NCBI GenBank assembly: GCA_035308965.1
Contig: DATGFN010000024.1
Coordinates: 35,867 to 99,866 of the forward strand
Length of the DNA stretch: 64,000 nucleotides
Reading direction: 5' to 3'
Source: DASYXZ01 sp035308965
Lineage (GTDB): Bacteria; Acidobacteriota; Terriglobia; UBA7540
The position numbers and the translations under genes are program-made. A model generated the notes under the pieces. The model saw only the letters and a list, made by a program, of their open reading frames with translations. It was not told the origin of the DNA and did no database searches. Positions 25,958 through 35,484 of the stretch are shown one piece after another; position 1 is the first letter of the stretch, and each line of letters begins with the position of its first letter.

Positions 25958-28723
25958 TCAGAAGTGGAAGCCCAGCTCCGCCGTATAAGACCGCGGCTGC
26001 ACGAAATGGGTCCCGCTAAATGTTGAAAGGAAGTTGAAGAGCACGTCTTGATTGGTAATATTGATGGCCGTGAAGCGCAGGCTCCACTTGTAGTGGTCGG
26101 AGCGGAAGAGATTGTCGTCCCCTACTGCCAGATCAAACAGGTGGCGCGGCGCGACACGGGTTGGGTTGTGGTCCACATCAAATGTTCCCGGTTGGGGGAA
26201 CACCAATCTTGTGGCCCCGAATCTTGATTGTCCGGCACAAATAGCCGGGCTGAGAGGATTGGTGAGCGTAGCGACATTCGAGCCGCAGAAGAGACCGACC
26301 GCCGCTTGTTGGTCCGCATCAAGAAACCCCAGTGCATCGCTGAAAGTATCCAGGTTGGGATTGCTGGCCACCAGCCCGCTGTCATAGCGCCAATTGAATC
26401 CAATCCAGGGCATGTTCTTTCGGGGCTGGTACTGAAGGTGTGTGGTCTGTTGGAATTTTTGATCGTGATCAATGCGGAAAACTTCTCCGCCGCCGACGGT
26501 GGCGCCCAGTCCGCCGGATTGGGGTGGAAAATATCGCGCGTTAACGTGCCCCGCAACCATGAAGGCCGACAAGCCGTGATAATTGGGCATGCTGACGCGG
26601 AGGGAAATTCCGTCGAGTTTCGATTTTGACCAAGCAATTGGAAATGCGATCGGTGTCCCGCCGAAAACACTGAAATCATATCCATTGGTCGTGTGCTTCC
26701 ACATATAGTCGGCGTCAATGACGAGAAACTTTCCAAACGCCTGCTCGAATCCCGCATTGAATTGTTTGCGGTGCCCCGCTTGAATGGGCGCCAGAATCGT
26801 CTGGGTGTTGGACCCATTGAAGGTGGCGTTGATCGTCGGGTCAGTGGATCCCAAGCTGGCTAGAATCAGATTCTCGTTGAATGGAGTTTCCTGGGTGTTG
26901 GCGTAGGAAACACGAATCACAGTATTGGTCCTTTTGACGTTATAAGCTGCTCCCACGCGCGGTTCCAGTTGAGAGTCGCTTGTAATTCCGCGGTAAAGGT
27001 CAGTGCGAGCGCCCAGGTTGAATGACCAGGGTCCTTTGGTGATGGTGTCCTGCAGGTAAAGCGCAATCTCCTTGACGTCGGTGTGGGCGTTGAAGGGATA
27101 TAGCCCGCTTCGAGAGCCGGTGCAACCATCGTTGCCAGAGGGCGTCACCCGGGTCAAGTCGATGCAACCGAGAATGGGCAGAAACGGTGCATTCGCATTT
27201 GGATTACCAGCCGTGTTGGGTTGTAAGCCGGCGCCGGCGCACTCGCTGGGGTCGTTGAGAGTTATGTCGGGAACCGGGTTATTGTTGGCGTCCAGGCAGG
27301 GCGAGTTGGCAATCGGATCCGTGAGGCCGAAGTTGAATTTTTCCGTCAGGAACGTATGCTGGAACGTGACGCCAGCCTTGAGGTTGTGCATGCCTTTAAC
27401 GTAGGACAAATCGGAACGCAAACCCGCATTCGTCAGTTTTCGATTCTGGTTGACGGTTGCGCCGGGGTCGGCAAACACATTCGCGCTTGGATAGTAATTG
27501 TACTGGTCGTGTCGAAGGAACCCGCCGAACGTAAACAGCGTCGTGGGTCCGAACAAGTGGGTCCATACAGGCGCGATGTTAATGGTCTTGATCTGTGAGC
27601 GCTGGTCGGTCTGCCCGAGCGGGTTACCGTTGATGGGGTCAGTGGCCCCGATATTGAGATTATCGTAGGCGTTGGGGTTCTGAAACCACGAACGAGTGTA
27701 GCCGGCGTTCACATGGATCGTGTCTTTTAGCGATGGCTGATAGTCCACACGATCAAATATATTTTCCTGGTTGCCCCGGTCATGGAACGCTTGGAATTCG
27801 GGAGGGTCCAGGAATCGGCTGGTATTCAAGCCACTGCCAGCGATGAAATTCCCCCACTTCGGGCCGCCAATGCCAAGAGTGAAGCCGCTTGTAGCTGTAC
27901 CAAAGCTTCCGTAAGACGTGGTGATGGAGCCATGCGGTTTCGTCTGTCCGAGCGCCGACTGGGTTGTAACCTTGATGATCAAGCTGGTTTTGTCGCCAAA
28001 CTCTGCCGGAGGCGCCCCCGACACTACTTCCATGGATTGAATGGACTCAACCGGTAACTGGTTCGAGAATACCTTACTTTGCTGGTCGCTGATGGGCTGG
28101 CCGTCGTAAGAGAAAGAGTTGTCGGCATGATCGCCCAGCGCGTGGAAAAGGCCGTTCGAGTCGGCGACAACTCCTGGTGTTGTCAACGTCACCAGTGAGC
28201 TCAGAGATGAAGATTGGCTTTCGAGCGGAACCTTCTCGAAAAGCCCTCGATCCACGTCCGTATGAAAGGTGGAAGTGTTCTCGACCAGGTCTTCGGCTTT
28301 CGACTCAACATTCACAGTGGTTGTGGCCGATCCAAGTTTCAAGTTGATCGTTAGAACTGTGGGGACCGAAGAACGGACATCCACGTCCTGGGCCTGCGAC
28401 TCAAAGCCACTCGCCGTGACCACCAAGTGGTAACTGTTAAGTGGCACGTTGGTGAACCGAAACGCACCGTCGCTGCCGGTGGTTGCCTCACGGGAGAATC
28501 CGCTTACCGGGTCCGAAATGTCCACCCTGGCATTCGGGATCTCGGCGCCTGTCGGATCCTTAATCACGCCTTCGACTGAACCGGAGTTTCCTACCTGCGC
28601 CCACATTGGTGAGGTGCAAAGCAAAATTCCCAGACTCAATACCGTCGGGCCCAGGCACTTACGGACAAACTTGTTAAGATGAAAAACTCTGAATGCAAAA
28701 TGGCTTCCAACCTTCAAATTCAT
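25958..28723 (-). CDS. TonB-dependent receptor with carboxypeptidase-regulatory-like N-terminus
   Basis: A 921-residue outer-membrane protein. The signal peptide ends near MWAQ (about 43). A CarboxypepD_reg-like domain follows (about 48-130, VEGVIKDPTGAEIPNARVDI, FTNVPLNSYHLVV), then a plug (about 140-250) and a long beta barrel ending in the aromatic AELGFHF. This architecture is typical of large receptor families in Acidobacteriota, often for glycans or metal chelates; the ligand is not readable. AGGAGAG precedes the ATG. It is 65 bp after the small protein at 28789 and may be read from the metal-efflux operon promoter. It has no TonB box I can identify with confidence. Confidence 0.92.
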   Translation of the reverse strand: MNLKVGSHFAFRVFHLNKFVRKCLGPTVLSLGILLCTSPMWAQVGNSGSVEGVIKDPTGAEIPNARVDISDPVSGFSREATTGSDGAFRFTNVPLNSYHLVVTASGFESQAQDVDVRSSVPTVLTINLKLGSATTTVNVESKAEDLVENTSTFHTDVDRGLFEKVPLESQSSSLSSLVTLTTPGVVADSNGLFHALGDHADNSFSYDGQPISDQQSKVFSNQLPVESIQSMEVVSGAPPAEFGDKTSLIIKVTTQSALGQTKPHGSITTSYGSFGTATSGFTLGIGGPKWGNFIAGSGLNTSRFLDPPEFQAFHDRGNQENIFDRVDYQPSLKDTIHVNAGYTRSWFQNPNAYDNLNIGATDPINGNPLGQTDQRSQIKTINIAPVWTHLFGPTTLFTFGGFLRHDQYNYYPSANVFADPGATVNQNRKLTNAGLRSDLSYVKGMHNLKAGVTFQHTFLTEKFNFGLTDPIANSPCLDANNNPVPDITLNDPSECAGAGLQPNTAGNPNANAPFLPILGCIDLTRVTPSGNDGCTGSRSGLYPFNAHTDVKEIALYLQDTITKGPWSFNLGARTDLYRGITSDSQLEPRVGAAYNVKRTNTVIRVSYANTQETPFNENLILASLGSTDPTINATFNGSNTQTILAPIQAGHRKQFNAGFEQAFGKFLVIDADYMWKHTTNGYDFSVFGGTPIAFPIAWSKSKLDGISLRVSMPNYHGLSAFMVAGHVNARYFPPQSGGLGATVGGGEVFRIDHDQKFQQTTHLQYQPRKNMPWIGFNWRYDSGLVASNPNLDTFSDALGFLDADQQAAVGLFCGSNVATLTNPLSPAICAGQSRFGATRLVFPQPGTFDVDHNPTRVAPRHLFDLAVGDDNLFRSDHYKWSLRFTAINITNQDVLFNFLSTFSGTHFVQPRSYTAELGFHF

Positions 28724-28788
28724 GAGGCTCTCCTTTTAAGATAGATTTTGGGTCGCGTAGCGCGACGGGAAAGAAAAACGGAGAGACT

Positions 28789-29154
28789 TCAGTAGAGAGG
28801 CGGTGCGCGAGATGATGGGTGGGAAAGAAATTGCGGATCGAACTTTAGAACGTGCGTGGCTGTGACGCGTCCGGACCTGTAGTCATCAGAATCCAGGGGT
28901 GTCGCGGCAGTGACCTGCACGGCGCCCTGATGAGAAATACGGCAGGCGGAGCAGAGAGGATCGGGTGCTGTGGCACTTTGCCAATAACCTTGCCTCAGCG
29001 AGATTTGGCTCTGCCCACCAACGGGTATTTGCTCAAGATTATGGTTGTGGAGGTCGGTGACAAAAAAGAGGTGAAGCTGGAGAACAGCCGTGGCTGCGGC
29101 CACCACAAACCGCAGGCTGCGAGAGCGCGAATTTTTCCGCCCTATTGGGACCAT
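28789..29154 (-). CDS. Small His/Cys membrane protein (DUF2946-like), paralogue A
   Basis: A 121-residue protein with one N-terminal membrane segment containing LQLHLFFVTDLHNHN. A CSACRISHQGA motif follows, and the chain ends in SRAPPLY. The protein at 35077 has the same plan (LLQVHLFLLTVFHHHD, CTACQIIRHGA, GRAPPIA). The layout resembles DUF2946-type small proteins found near copper and other metal transport genes, though I cannot confirm the family. The His and CxxC residues suggest metal binding at the membrane. It lies 72 bp downstream of the RND pump gene in the same orientation. Confidence 0.65.
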   Translation of the reverse strand: MVPIGRKNSRSRSLRFVVAAATAVLQLHLFFVTDLHNHNLEQIPVGGQSQISLRQGYWQSATAPDPLCSACRISHQGAVQVTAATPLDSDDYRSGRVTATHVLKFDPQFLSHPSSRAPPLY

Positions 29155-29226
29155 TCCAGATTACTCCACCTGCTCAATCGTGCTCCAATAACCCTTCAAT
29201 TTCTTCGCCAGTCACAATCCAGCGGC

Positions 29227-32200
29227 CTACACCTGCAACACATCTCCCTCGCGGGCCACTATCTCATAGAGCACAGGGTTGACGAAGAATCCGAGGAGAA
29301 GCCTTGAAATCAGGCCGGCCACAATGACGATGGCAAAGGGACGTTGAGTATCCGAGCCAATCCCATGCGAGAGCGCCGCCGGCAACAGGCCTAAGCAGGC
29401 CACGAGCGCCGTCATCATGATGGGGCGAAGGCGCAAGAGCGAGGCATGCAAGGTGGCGCTGCGAATGCTCTGGCCTTCCTGGCGCAATTTGTTGATGAAG
29501 GAAACCAGTATCACCGCGGTCTCGACCGAGACGCCCATCAGGGCGAGCAAACCCAAGACGGAGGAAACACTCAAGGGTGTGCCGGTGAGCTTCAAGGCGA
29601 GCAGAGCGCCCACGGGCTCTGTCATGAGAACGCCCAGGGCGATGGTAATGGGGAATTTGAAGTTGCCGTAGAGCGCGAAAAGAATCAGGAAGACCAGCAC
29701 CACGGTGAGCGGCCCAATCACAATCATTTGGCTCTTGGCGGCCAGGAATTCGCTGTACTCTCCTCCCCATTCCAGGCGATAGCCGGGGGGCAGCGGGACG
29801 GCCTTGCGCACCGCCGCTTGTCCATCCGTCACCGCCCTCGCCAAATCCCGTCCTAGAATGCTGTACTGAATTCCGACGTAGCGCGAGTTATTTTCACGGT
29901 AAATAAAAGATGCTCCACTGCCCTGCTTGATGTCGGCGAGCTGGCTGAGGGGAATCTGCTGACCGGCCGGTGTGGCCACCAGAAGGTTCGAGATTTCATG
30001 GGCGCTGGAGCGGAACTGGGGTTGCATGCGAACGACCAGGTCGAAAAGTTTTTCACCCTGGATCACTTGCGTCGCAGCCTGGCCGCCCACAGCCGCCTGG
30101 ATCACCGCTTCCACGTCGGCCACATTAATTCCGTAGCGCGCAATTTTGGCGCGGTCCACATCCACCAGCAAGCTCGGCTGGCCCAACTCCCGGACGACGG
30201 TCAATTCGGCAAAGCCGGGAACGTGTTCCAGGGTTTGCTTGATTTTTAGCGCGGCTTCCTGGAGGACGTTCAGGTCCGTACCATAAACTTTCACCGCCAG
30301 GGCGCTCTTTAGTCCGGTAAGCGCTTCGTCCACCGCGTCTTCCGCCGGCTGGGTGTAATTGAAAATAATTCCAGGATAGTTTTCGAGCTTTCGGCGGACG
30401 GAATCGACTAATTGTTCCTTGGTGTGAATCTCGCCCGACCATGCTTTGTCGGTATAGGGCTTCAGCCCGACGTAAAACTCGCAATTAAAAAAGCCGGTGG
30501 GGTCAGTGCCATCGTCGGGCCGTCCCAGCTCGGAACCGACCACCGTCACCTGGGGATACGACCCCAGAATTTCGCGAATCTGAGGCGCGATCTTGCTCGC
30601 CTCCTCAAATGAGATGGTGTAAGGCATCGTCGCCCTCACCCAGAGCGCGCCTTCGTCCAGATGAGGAAGGAACTCGCCGCCGATCAGGGGTACCAGCATT
30701 AATGTGCCCACAAAAATCGCGGTAGTCACCAGGAGTGTCAACTTGGGCCGGTCCAGGCACCATATCAGTTGATGCGCATAGACCCGCTTGATCCACTCGA
30801 AGGGCCGATTGACTCTTTCTCGAACGCCTTTCTTAAACCAGTAAGAGGCGAGCACGGGCACCAGGGTCAAGGTAAGAATCAAGGCTCCCAGGAGGGCGAA
30901 GATCATGGTGTCAGCCATGGGATGGAAGAGGAGGCCTGACGGTCCATGCAAAGCATAGATAGGAAGATAGCCGGCCATGATCACAGCCACGGAGTAAAAG
31001 ATAGGCCGGTCCACGTCGCGCGCCGCGGCCACAATCACCTGGTTCAACCGGTATTCCGTGCCGCGCACCGCGCCCAACTCTCGATAAATGTTCTCAACCA
31101 TCACCAGAGTGCCGTCGATGATGATGCCAAAATCGATGGCGCCGATGGAAAGCAGGTTGGCGGAAACGTCGTGGGCGTGGAGGATGATGAATGAAAACAA
31201 CAGGGCCAGGGGAATGGTGAGCGCGGTGATGATGGCGGCGCGGATGCTCACCAGGAAAAAAATCAAAACGATAATGACCAGGATCATGCCGCGAAGCAGG
31301 TTCGCTTCCACGGTGTCGATGGTCAAATCAACAAGGTCGCTGCGATCGTAAAATGGCCGGATTTTTACGTCCTTGGGTAGAATCGACTTGTTCAGCTCCG
31401 CCGTCTTGGCTTCCACCGCCTGAAGCACATTTTGGGTTTGCTCGCCCCGGCGCATCAGGATGACGCCCTCGACGGCGTCGGGATTGTCTTTGGATTTGTC
31501 CGCGAAGCCGAATTCGCCCAGCCGCGGCGCGTTTCCGATCACCACATCGCCGATGTCCGAAACGCGGACGGGAGCGCCGTTGTTGCTGGCCACTACGATG
31601 TTGCCGATATCCTGCGTATCGCGCGCCAAGCCCAATCCGCGCACATAGAAAAACTGCCCGCCCTGGGAATAGAATCCCCCGCCCGCGTTGGAATTGTTGG
31701 CCGATATGGCGTTGATCACCTGGGGCACCGTCAAGTGAAACCCATAGATTTTTGTGGGATCGAGCAGAACCTGATATTGCATTGTGGTCCCGCCCAACCC
31801 CGATTCATCGGCCACGCCGGGAACGGACTTGTAAGCGCGGTTGAGGACCCAGTCGTCAATCGTTTTCAATTCCATCGGCGAACGGTCAGTGCTTTCGAGC
31901 ACGTAGCGATAGACCAGTCCGCTGGGACTGAACAGTGGCGAGAGGCTGGGAACCACGCCGGTCGGAACTCCGGCGCCGCTCATGCGCTCAAAGACCACCT
32001 GGCGGGCGAAATAATTATCCGTGTTGTCTTCAAAAGTCAGGATGACATCCGAGAGACCGTAGAGCGAGATGGACCGCATATAAACGAGATGGGGTACCCC
32101 ATTCATCTGGAGCTCAATGGGCAAAGTCACAAGACGTTCAGTTTCTTCCGCGGCGTGGCCTGGCCATTGAGTGATGATCTCGACCATGGGCGGGGAGAGA

Positions 32201-32322
32201 TCCGGGTAGGCATCCACAGGCATACGCTGGAACGAGATCACACCCCAAATAGCGATGGCGGCGGTGAGCATCAAAACCAGAAAGCGCTGGTTCAGGGCGA
32301 ATTGGACGATGCGGTGGATCAT
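29227..32322 (-). CDS. Heavy-metal RND efflux pump, CzcA/CusA family
   Basis: A 1031-residue inner-membrane RND protein of full family length, starting RIVQFALNQRFLVLML. Twelve membrane helices are expected (one, porter domain, five, one, porter domain, five). The diagnostic helix-4 motif reads DFGIIIDGTLVMVEN near 400. This matches the DFGxxxDGAxxxVEN pattern of Zn/Co/Cd pumps (HME1), with Thr for Ala, rather than the Cu/Ag pattern. It uses the proton gradient to export metal ions through the adaptor and TolC partners upstream. There is no ribosome site at the ATG at 32322, and the preceding gap is repeat DNA. Confidence 0.93.
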   Translation of the reverse strand: MIHRIVQFALNQRFLVLMLTAAIAIWGVISFQRMPVDAYPDLSPPMVEIITQWPGHAAEETERLVTLPIELQMNGVPHLVYMRSISLYGLSDVILTFEDNTDNYFARQVVFERMSGAGVPTGVVPSLSPLFSPSGLVYRYVLESTDRSPMELKTIDDWVLNRAYKSVPGVADESGLGGTTMQYQVLLDPTKIYGFHLTVPQVINAISANNSNAGGGFYSQGGQFFYVRGLGLARDTQDIGNIVVASNNGAPVRVSDIGDVVIGNAPRLGEFGFADKSKDNPDAVEGVILMRRGEQTQNVLQAVEAKTAELNKSILPKDVKIRPFYDRSDLVDLTIDTVEANLLRGMILVIIVLIFFLVSIRAAIITALTIPLALLFSFIILHAHDVSANLLSIGAIDFGIIIDGTLVMVENIYRELGAVRGTEYRLNQVIVAAARDVDRPIFYSVAVIMAGYLPIYALHGPSGLLFHPMADTMIFALLGALILTLTLVPVLASYWFKKGVRERVNRPFEWIKRVYAHQLIWCLDRPKLTLLVTTAIFVGTLMLVPLIGGEFLPHLDEGALWVRATMPYTISFEEASKIAPQIREILGSYPQVTVVGSELGRPDDGTDPTGFFNCEFYVGLKPYTDKAWSGEIHTKEQLVDSVRRKLENYPGIIFNYTQPAEDAVDEALTGLKSALAVKVYGTDLNVLQEAALKIKQTLEHVPGFAELTVVRELGQPSLLVDVDRAKIARYGINVADVEAVIQAAVGGQAATQVIQGEKLFDLVVRMQPQFRSSAHEISNLLVATPAGQQIPLSQLADIKQGSGASFIYRENNSRYVGIQYSILGRDLARAVTDGQAAVRKAVPLPPGYRLEWGGEYSEFLAAKSQMIVIGPLTVVLVFLILFALYGNFKFPITIALGVLMTEPVGALLALKLTGTPLSVSSVLGLLALMGVSVETAVILVSFINKLRQEGQSIRSATLHASLLRLRPIMMTALVACLGLLPAALSHGIGSDTQRPFAIVIVAGLISRLLLGFFVNPVLYEIVAREGDVLQV

Positions 32323-32427
32323 CTTTTAATTGACGATTTACGATTGCCGATTGTTGATTGAAAAACAGGGGAAAGGAGTTCCTTGTCTTGCAATCGTCAA
32401 TCGAAAATCATCAATCGAAAATCCCTG
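32323..32427. repeat. Degenerate short-repeat DNA between adaptor and pump
   Basis: ATTGACGATTTACGATTGCC, GTTGATTG and CAATCGTCAATCGAAAATCA, repeated with small changes, fill the gap within the RND operon. This satellite-like sequence also appears in altered form elsewhere in the window. No gene. Confidence 0.6.
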
Positions 32428-33663
32428 CTATTTTTGAAACGAATTGGCAAATTGCAAGAACAGGCTGCCGTCGGCGGCCACCCGGTCGCCCGCTTGCAAG
32501 CCGCTCAAGATCTGCGTCTTCCCGTCTTCGCTCTCACCCAGGGTCACCAGCCGCTGGCCAAACTGATTGGAGCCCGCGGCGGCGTAAACAAAAGGCTGAT
32601 TCTCATCGTTGCGCAGCACCGCCGAATCCGGAACGGTGAGCGCGTCAGTATTGGCCCCTGCGTGCACCAAAGCGGTCACGTACATGTCCTTCTTCAATTT
32701 ACTGCCGGGATTGTTGGTCACGATTCGCACTTGAAGCGTCCGCGAAGTTGGATCAAGGGCCGCGCCGACATAAGAAATCCGTCCGCTGAAGGTGGTTGGA
32801 TAAGCGTCGGTCTGGATAGTCACCGCGTCGCCGTTATGGACGTAGCTCAAGTCTTTCTCGTAGACATTGGCCATCACCCACACCGTGCCCATGTTTGAAA
32901 TGGTGAAGCACTGGGTGGCGCCGGCTTGAATCACCTGTCCCGGGCCCACCAACCTCTCCACAATCTCACCGGCAATGGGCGCGAGCACGGGGATCTCCGC
33001 CGAGCCCGGACCTGACACCAGGCTCTCGGGATTGGGAATACCCAACACCTTGACGGCTTGCTCGGCCGCCTGCAAATCCGCCTGCGCCTGGTTGCGAGTT
33101 GATTCGGCTTGCTGCAAGTCGGCCTCAGCAATGGCGTGGTGCGCGTAAAGGTCCTGCGCGCGGGTGTAATTCTTTTCAGCCAGCGCCAGGGCGTCTTTGG
33201 CTTTCAGGTAGGTTGTGCGTGTTTGAGCATAATCCGGACTGCTGACGTACAACAAAGGCTGGCCGGCGCGAACGTATTCGCCCGGCGATACCAGGATGCG
33301 AGCCACCGGCCCGCCCGCCTGGGTAATCACCGGAGTGGTTTCAAAATTATTGTAAGCCACCGAGCCCGAAAGACGCAGGACGCGGGGAAGCTTGGTGGGC
33401 TCGACGGTCACCACGCTCACATGCTGCATCTGGTTCTCGGGTACCGTGAAAAGCTGCGCCTTGTCTGCCTTGGCCTCAGCGGAACCAAAGGAAGTGGAAT
33501 TGTCTTGAGCGTCGGCAGTCCGCCGCGAGCAGCCATTAAGCGCCGGCAGGAATAAGGCGCCCAACACCAGCATCGAGAGAGCTCGCCACTCCCCACTAAC
33601 CACTCGCCACTTGCTCTTCTCACTCGTCACTCGCCACTTGTCACTTGTCACTGTTCTTTTCAT
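32428..33663 (-). CDS. RND efflux periplasmic adaptor lipoprotein (CzcB/HlyD type)
   Basis: A 411-residue membrane-fusion protein. The lipobox LPALNGC near 39-45 predicts a lipid-anchored periplasmic adaptor. Then come the beta-barrel/lipoyl strand VARILVSPGEYVRAGQPLLY, a helical hairpin (about 145-215) and IPVLAPIAGEIVERLVGPGQ. The ATG at 33663 overlaps the TolC-gene stop (ATGA), supporting this start. However, the first 30 residues (KWRVTSEKSKWRVVSGEW) are encoded by GTGGCGAGTGG-type repeat DNA. A second start at 33573 would give a normal signal peptide. It links the pump to TolC. Confidence 0.92.
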   Translation of the reverse strand: MKRTVTSDKWRVTSEKSKWRVVSGEWRALSMLVLGALFLPALNGCSRRTADAQDNSTSFGSAEAKADKAQLFTVPENQMQHVSVVTVEPTKLPRVLRLSGSVAYNNFETTPVITQAGGPVARILVSPGEYVRAGQPLLYVSSPDYAQTRTTYLKAKDALALAEKNYTRAQDLYAHHAIAEADLQQAESTRNQAQADLQAAEQAVKVLGIPNPESLVSGPGSAEIPVLAPIAGEIVERLVGPGQVIQAGATQCFTISNMGTVWVMANVYEKDLSYVHNGDAVTIQTDAYPTTFSGRISYVGAALDPTSRTLQVRIVTNNPGSKLKKDMYVTALVHAGANTDALTVPDSAVLRNDENQPFVYAAAGSNQFGQRLVTLGESEDGKTQILSGLQAGDRVAADGSLFLQFANSFQK

Positions 33664-34967
33664 GGGAGTTTCCTCGTGCCCACCGCCTCGCGCAATTGTT
33701 CGCGGGCCAGCATGTCCTGGGCCAGGGACTGGCGATAAGCAAGTTGGGTGGAGCGATAGCTGCGCTCCGCGTCCAGAAAATCGAGCAGGCTGGCGGCCCC
33801 GCGCTTGTAGGCGTACTCGCTGATGTCGCGTGATTCCTGCGCCTGCTTGAGATAGCCGGACTCATAAAGTTCCACAATCTGGTCACCGGTCTTGACGGCC
33901 TCGTAGGCCGTGGCCACATCGGTCATAACAGTCTCTTCCGCCGAGGTTTTTGTTTCCTCGGATTGCGTGATGGCCACGTGCGTCCGCGCAATTTCGCCCT
34001 GGTTGCGGTCGAAGATGGGGAGCTCAATGCTCATGAGGAAGCCCACGCTATTGATGGCGGCCACGTGCGAGTAGGTCAGGCTGGTGGTCAAGTCGCGCTT
34101 GCCATTGGCGCGGGCCAATTGGTATTGACTGTTGGCGGCGGTCACTCCCTGCTTCGCGGCCAGCAAGTCGGGGCGCAGCCCCAAAGCCATGGACTGCAAG
34201 TCCTCGCGGTTCAAATGGAGCGGGGCGTAAGCAAGATCGCCCACCACATCGTAATTTGCGGCGACTGCGTCATAACCGATCTGGGCGCGCAGGCTCGCCA
34301 GGGCCTGGGCCAGGGCCAACTGGGCCGAGGAAACGTCCGTCTGGAATTGCAACATCTGCAACTTGATTTTGAGAAAGTCGCCTTCGCTGATCGCTCCCGC
34401 CTTCAAGCGGGACTCGCTGATATCAACGGTGTCCTGAAAGCTCTTCAGGTCCTGCTGCCCAAGTTGGAGAGTGGACTTGGCCAGAAGCACGGCGAGAAAC
34501 TGTTGCGCCACGTTGAAGGTCAGGGCGCGTTCGTTGTCCGACACTTGCGCAGTGGTCACTGAGGTCGCGTCCTTTGCCGCGTCAATCCGTCGTTGACGCT
34601 TTCTTCCGCGTTCCCAGGTGTAGCTGAGTCCCAAATCAAATTCGGTTACGTTGTTGAAGGTGGTGGAATTCCAATCATTCGGGGTTATGGGGACGAACAA
34701 GTCATCATAGGTCAAAACAGGGTTGGGCCGGATGGCCGCCGTAATTTCCTGGGCCTTGTTTTGATCAATCATTGTTCGCTCGGCCTTCAGCGCATGATTG
34801 TGGGCAAGGGCAAGCTGAATGGCCTGGTCCAGATCGATCTGCGCCGGCAGCGCCTGGTTCTGTCCCCAGGCCAAAGCCGGCCAAGCCGCGAGGGCCATCA
34901 CCATGCCTGCCAATTTCCATGAAAGGCGAATCCTATTTCGCCAATAGATCCAACTTGTTTCAAACAT
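33660..34967 (-). CDS. TolC-family outer-membrane efflux protein
   Basis: About 435 residues from the ATG at 34967 (a TTG at 34985 is possible). The signal peptide ends near LAWGQ. The body is two TolC repeats rich in long helices: QIDLDQAIQLALAHNHALKAER, DLGLSYTWERGRKRQRRIDAAK and the second-half NREDLQSMALGLRPDLLAAKQG. This is the CzcC/CusC subgroup length. It forms the outer-membrane exit duct for the RND pump encoded downstream. It is first of the three efflux genes and overlaps the adaptor start by 4 bp. Confidence 0.92.
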   Translation of the reverse strand: MFETSWIYWRNRIRLSWKLAGMVMALAAWPALAWGQNQALPAQIDLDQAIQLALAHNHALKAERTMIDQNKAQEITAAIRPNPVLTYDDLFVPITPNDWNSTTFNNVTEFDLGLSYTWERGRKRQRRIDAAKDATSVTTAQVSDNERALTFNVAQQFLAVLLAKSTLQLGQQDLKSFQDTVDISESRLKAGAISEGDFLKIKLQMLQFQTDVSSAQLALAQALASLRAQIGYDAVAANYDVVGDLAYAPLHLNREDLQSMALGLRPDLLAAKQGVTAANSQYQLARANGKRDLTTSLTYSHVAAINSVGFLMSIELPIFDRNQGEIARTHVAITQSEETKTSAEETVMTDVATAYEAVKTGDQIVELYESGYLKQAQESRDISEYAYKRGAASLLDFLDAERSYRSTQLAYRQSLAQDMLAREQLREAVGTRKLP

Positions 34968-35076
34968 TTTGATATTCACCGCCAAAATGGATGTTGGAGG
35001 AAGATGGAGTTATAAAACCATCCTCCGGGTGCACGCGGAGACAAATCCGGTGCCATCAAAAATCGGGAGGAATCAA

Positions 35077-35484
35077 TTAAGCGATGGGAGGGGCGCGACC
35101 AAAGGCTGCAATCTTTTGAAGCGAGGGAAGGTCATCGCGAAGCACATTCAAACGCAATGGAACCGAAGACGCAACCTGAGGCGCCTGCGGGCCGAGGGAC
35201 GGTCGCATGGCGCCGTGCCGAATAATCTGGCAAGCCGTGCAAACGAAAGCAGCGTCAACCGCGGGCGGCGTGTGAAACCGTCCCTGGCTCAATGTAGCGG
35301 GGCGGTTCTGGAAGAAATCCGAATCGTGGTGATGAAAAACGGTCAGCAGGAAAAGATGCACCTGCAACAGCACCAGGGCGCTGGTAAAGGCGGGCCGCCA
35401 GTAACGATTCCTGAAGTGACTTCGCACCGCCAATAATTGTACCAAAGCTTTAGCCGCCAGACGCATCAAAATGTTCGCGAACAT
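35077..35484 (-). CDS. Small His/Cys membrane protein (DUF2946-like), paralogue B
   Basis: A 135-residue protein with membrane segment TSALVLLQVHLFLLTVFHHH, a HHHDSDF histidine cluster, CTACQIIRHGA, and C-terminal GRAPPIA. It shares order and motifs with the protein at 28789. It lies 109 bp upstream of the TolC gene in the same orientation, so it is probably the first gene of the metal-efflux operon. The ATG at 35484 or the ATG at 35466 may be the start; the first lies inside a 14-bp palindrome. Metal binding is inferred. Confidence 0.65.
   Translation of the reverse strand: MFANILMRLAAKALVQLLAVRSHFRNRYWRPAFTSALVLLQVHLFLLTVFHHHDSDFFQNRPATLSQGRFHTPPAVDAAFVCTACQIIRHGAMRPSLGPQAPQVASSVPLRLNVLRDDLPSLQKIAAFGRAPPIA
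35471..35484. promoter_or_regulatory. Perfect palindrome at the start of the efflux operon
   Basis: ATGTTCGCGAACAT is a perfect 14-bp palindrome covering the possible first codon of the small protein gene. If translation starts at 35466, it would sit in the leader as an operator site for a metal-responsive or other dimeric repressor. Confidence 0.35.

Noticed and set aside
28789..29154. Arsenic or mercury binding protein
   Set aside because: CSAC and His residues alone do not identify the metal; only a general metal-binding idea is supported.
31432..32361. 309-residue plus-strand open frame
   Set aside because: It lies antisense to the RND pump gene, which has clear family motifs; no family features of its own.
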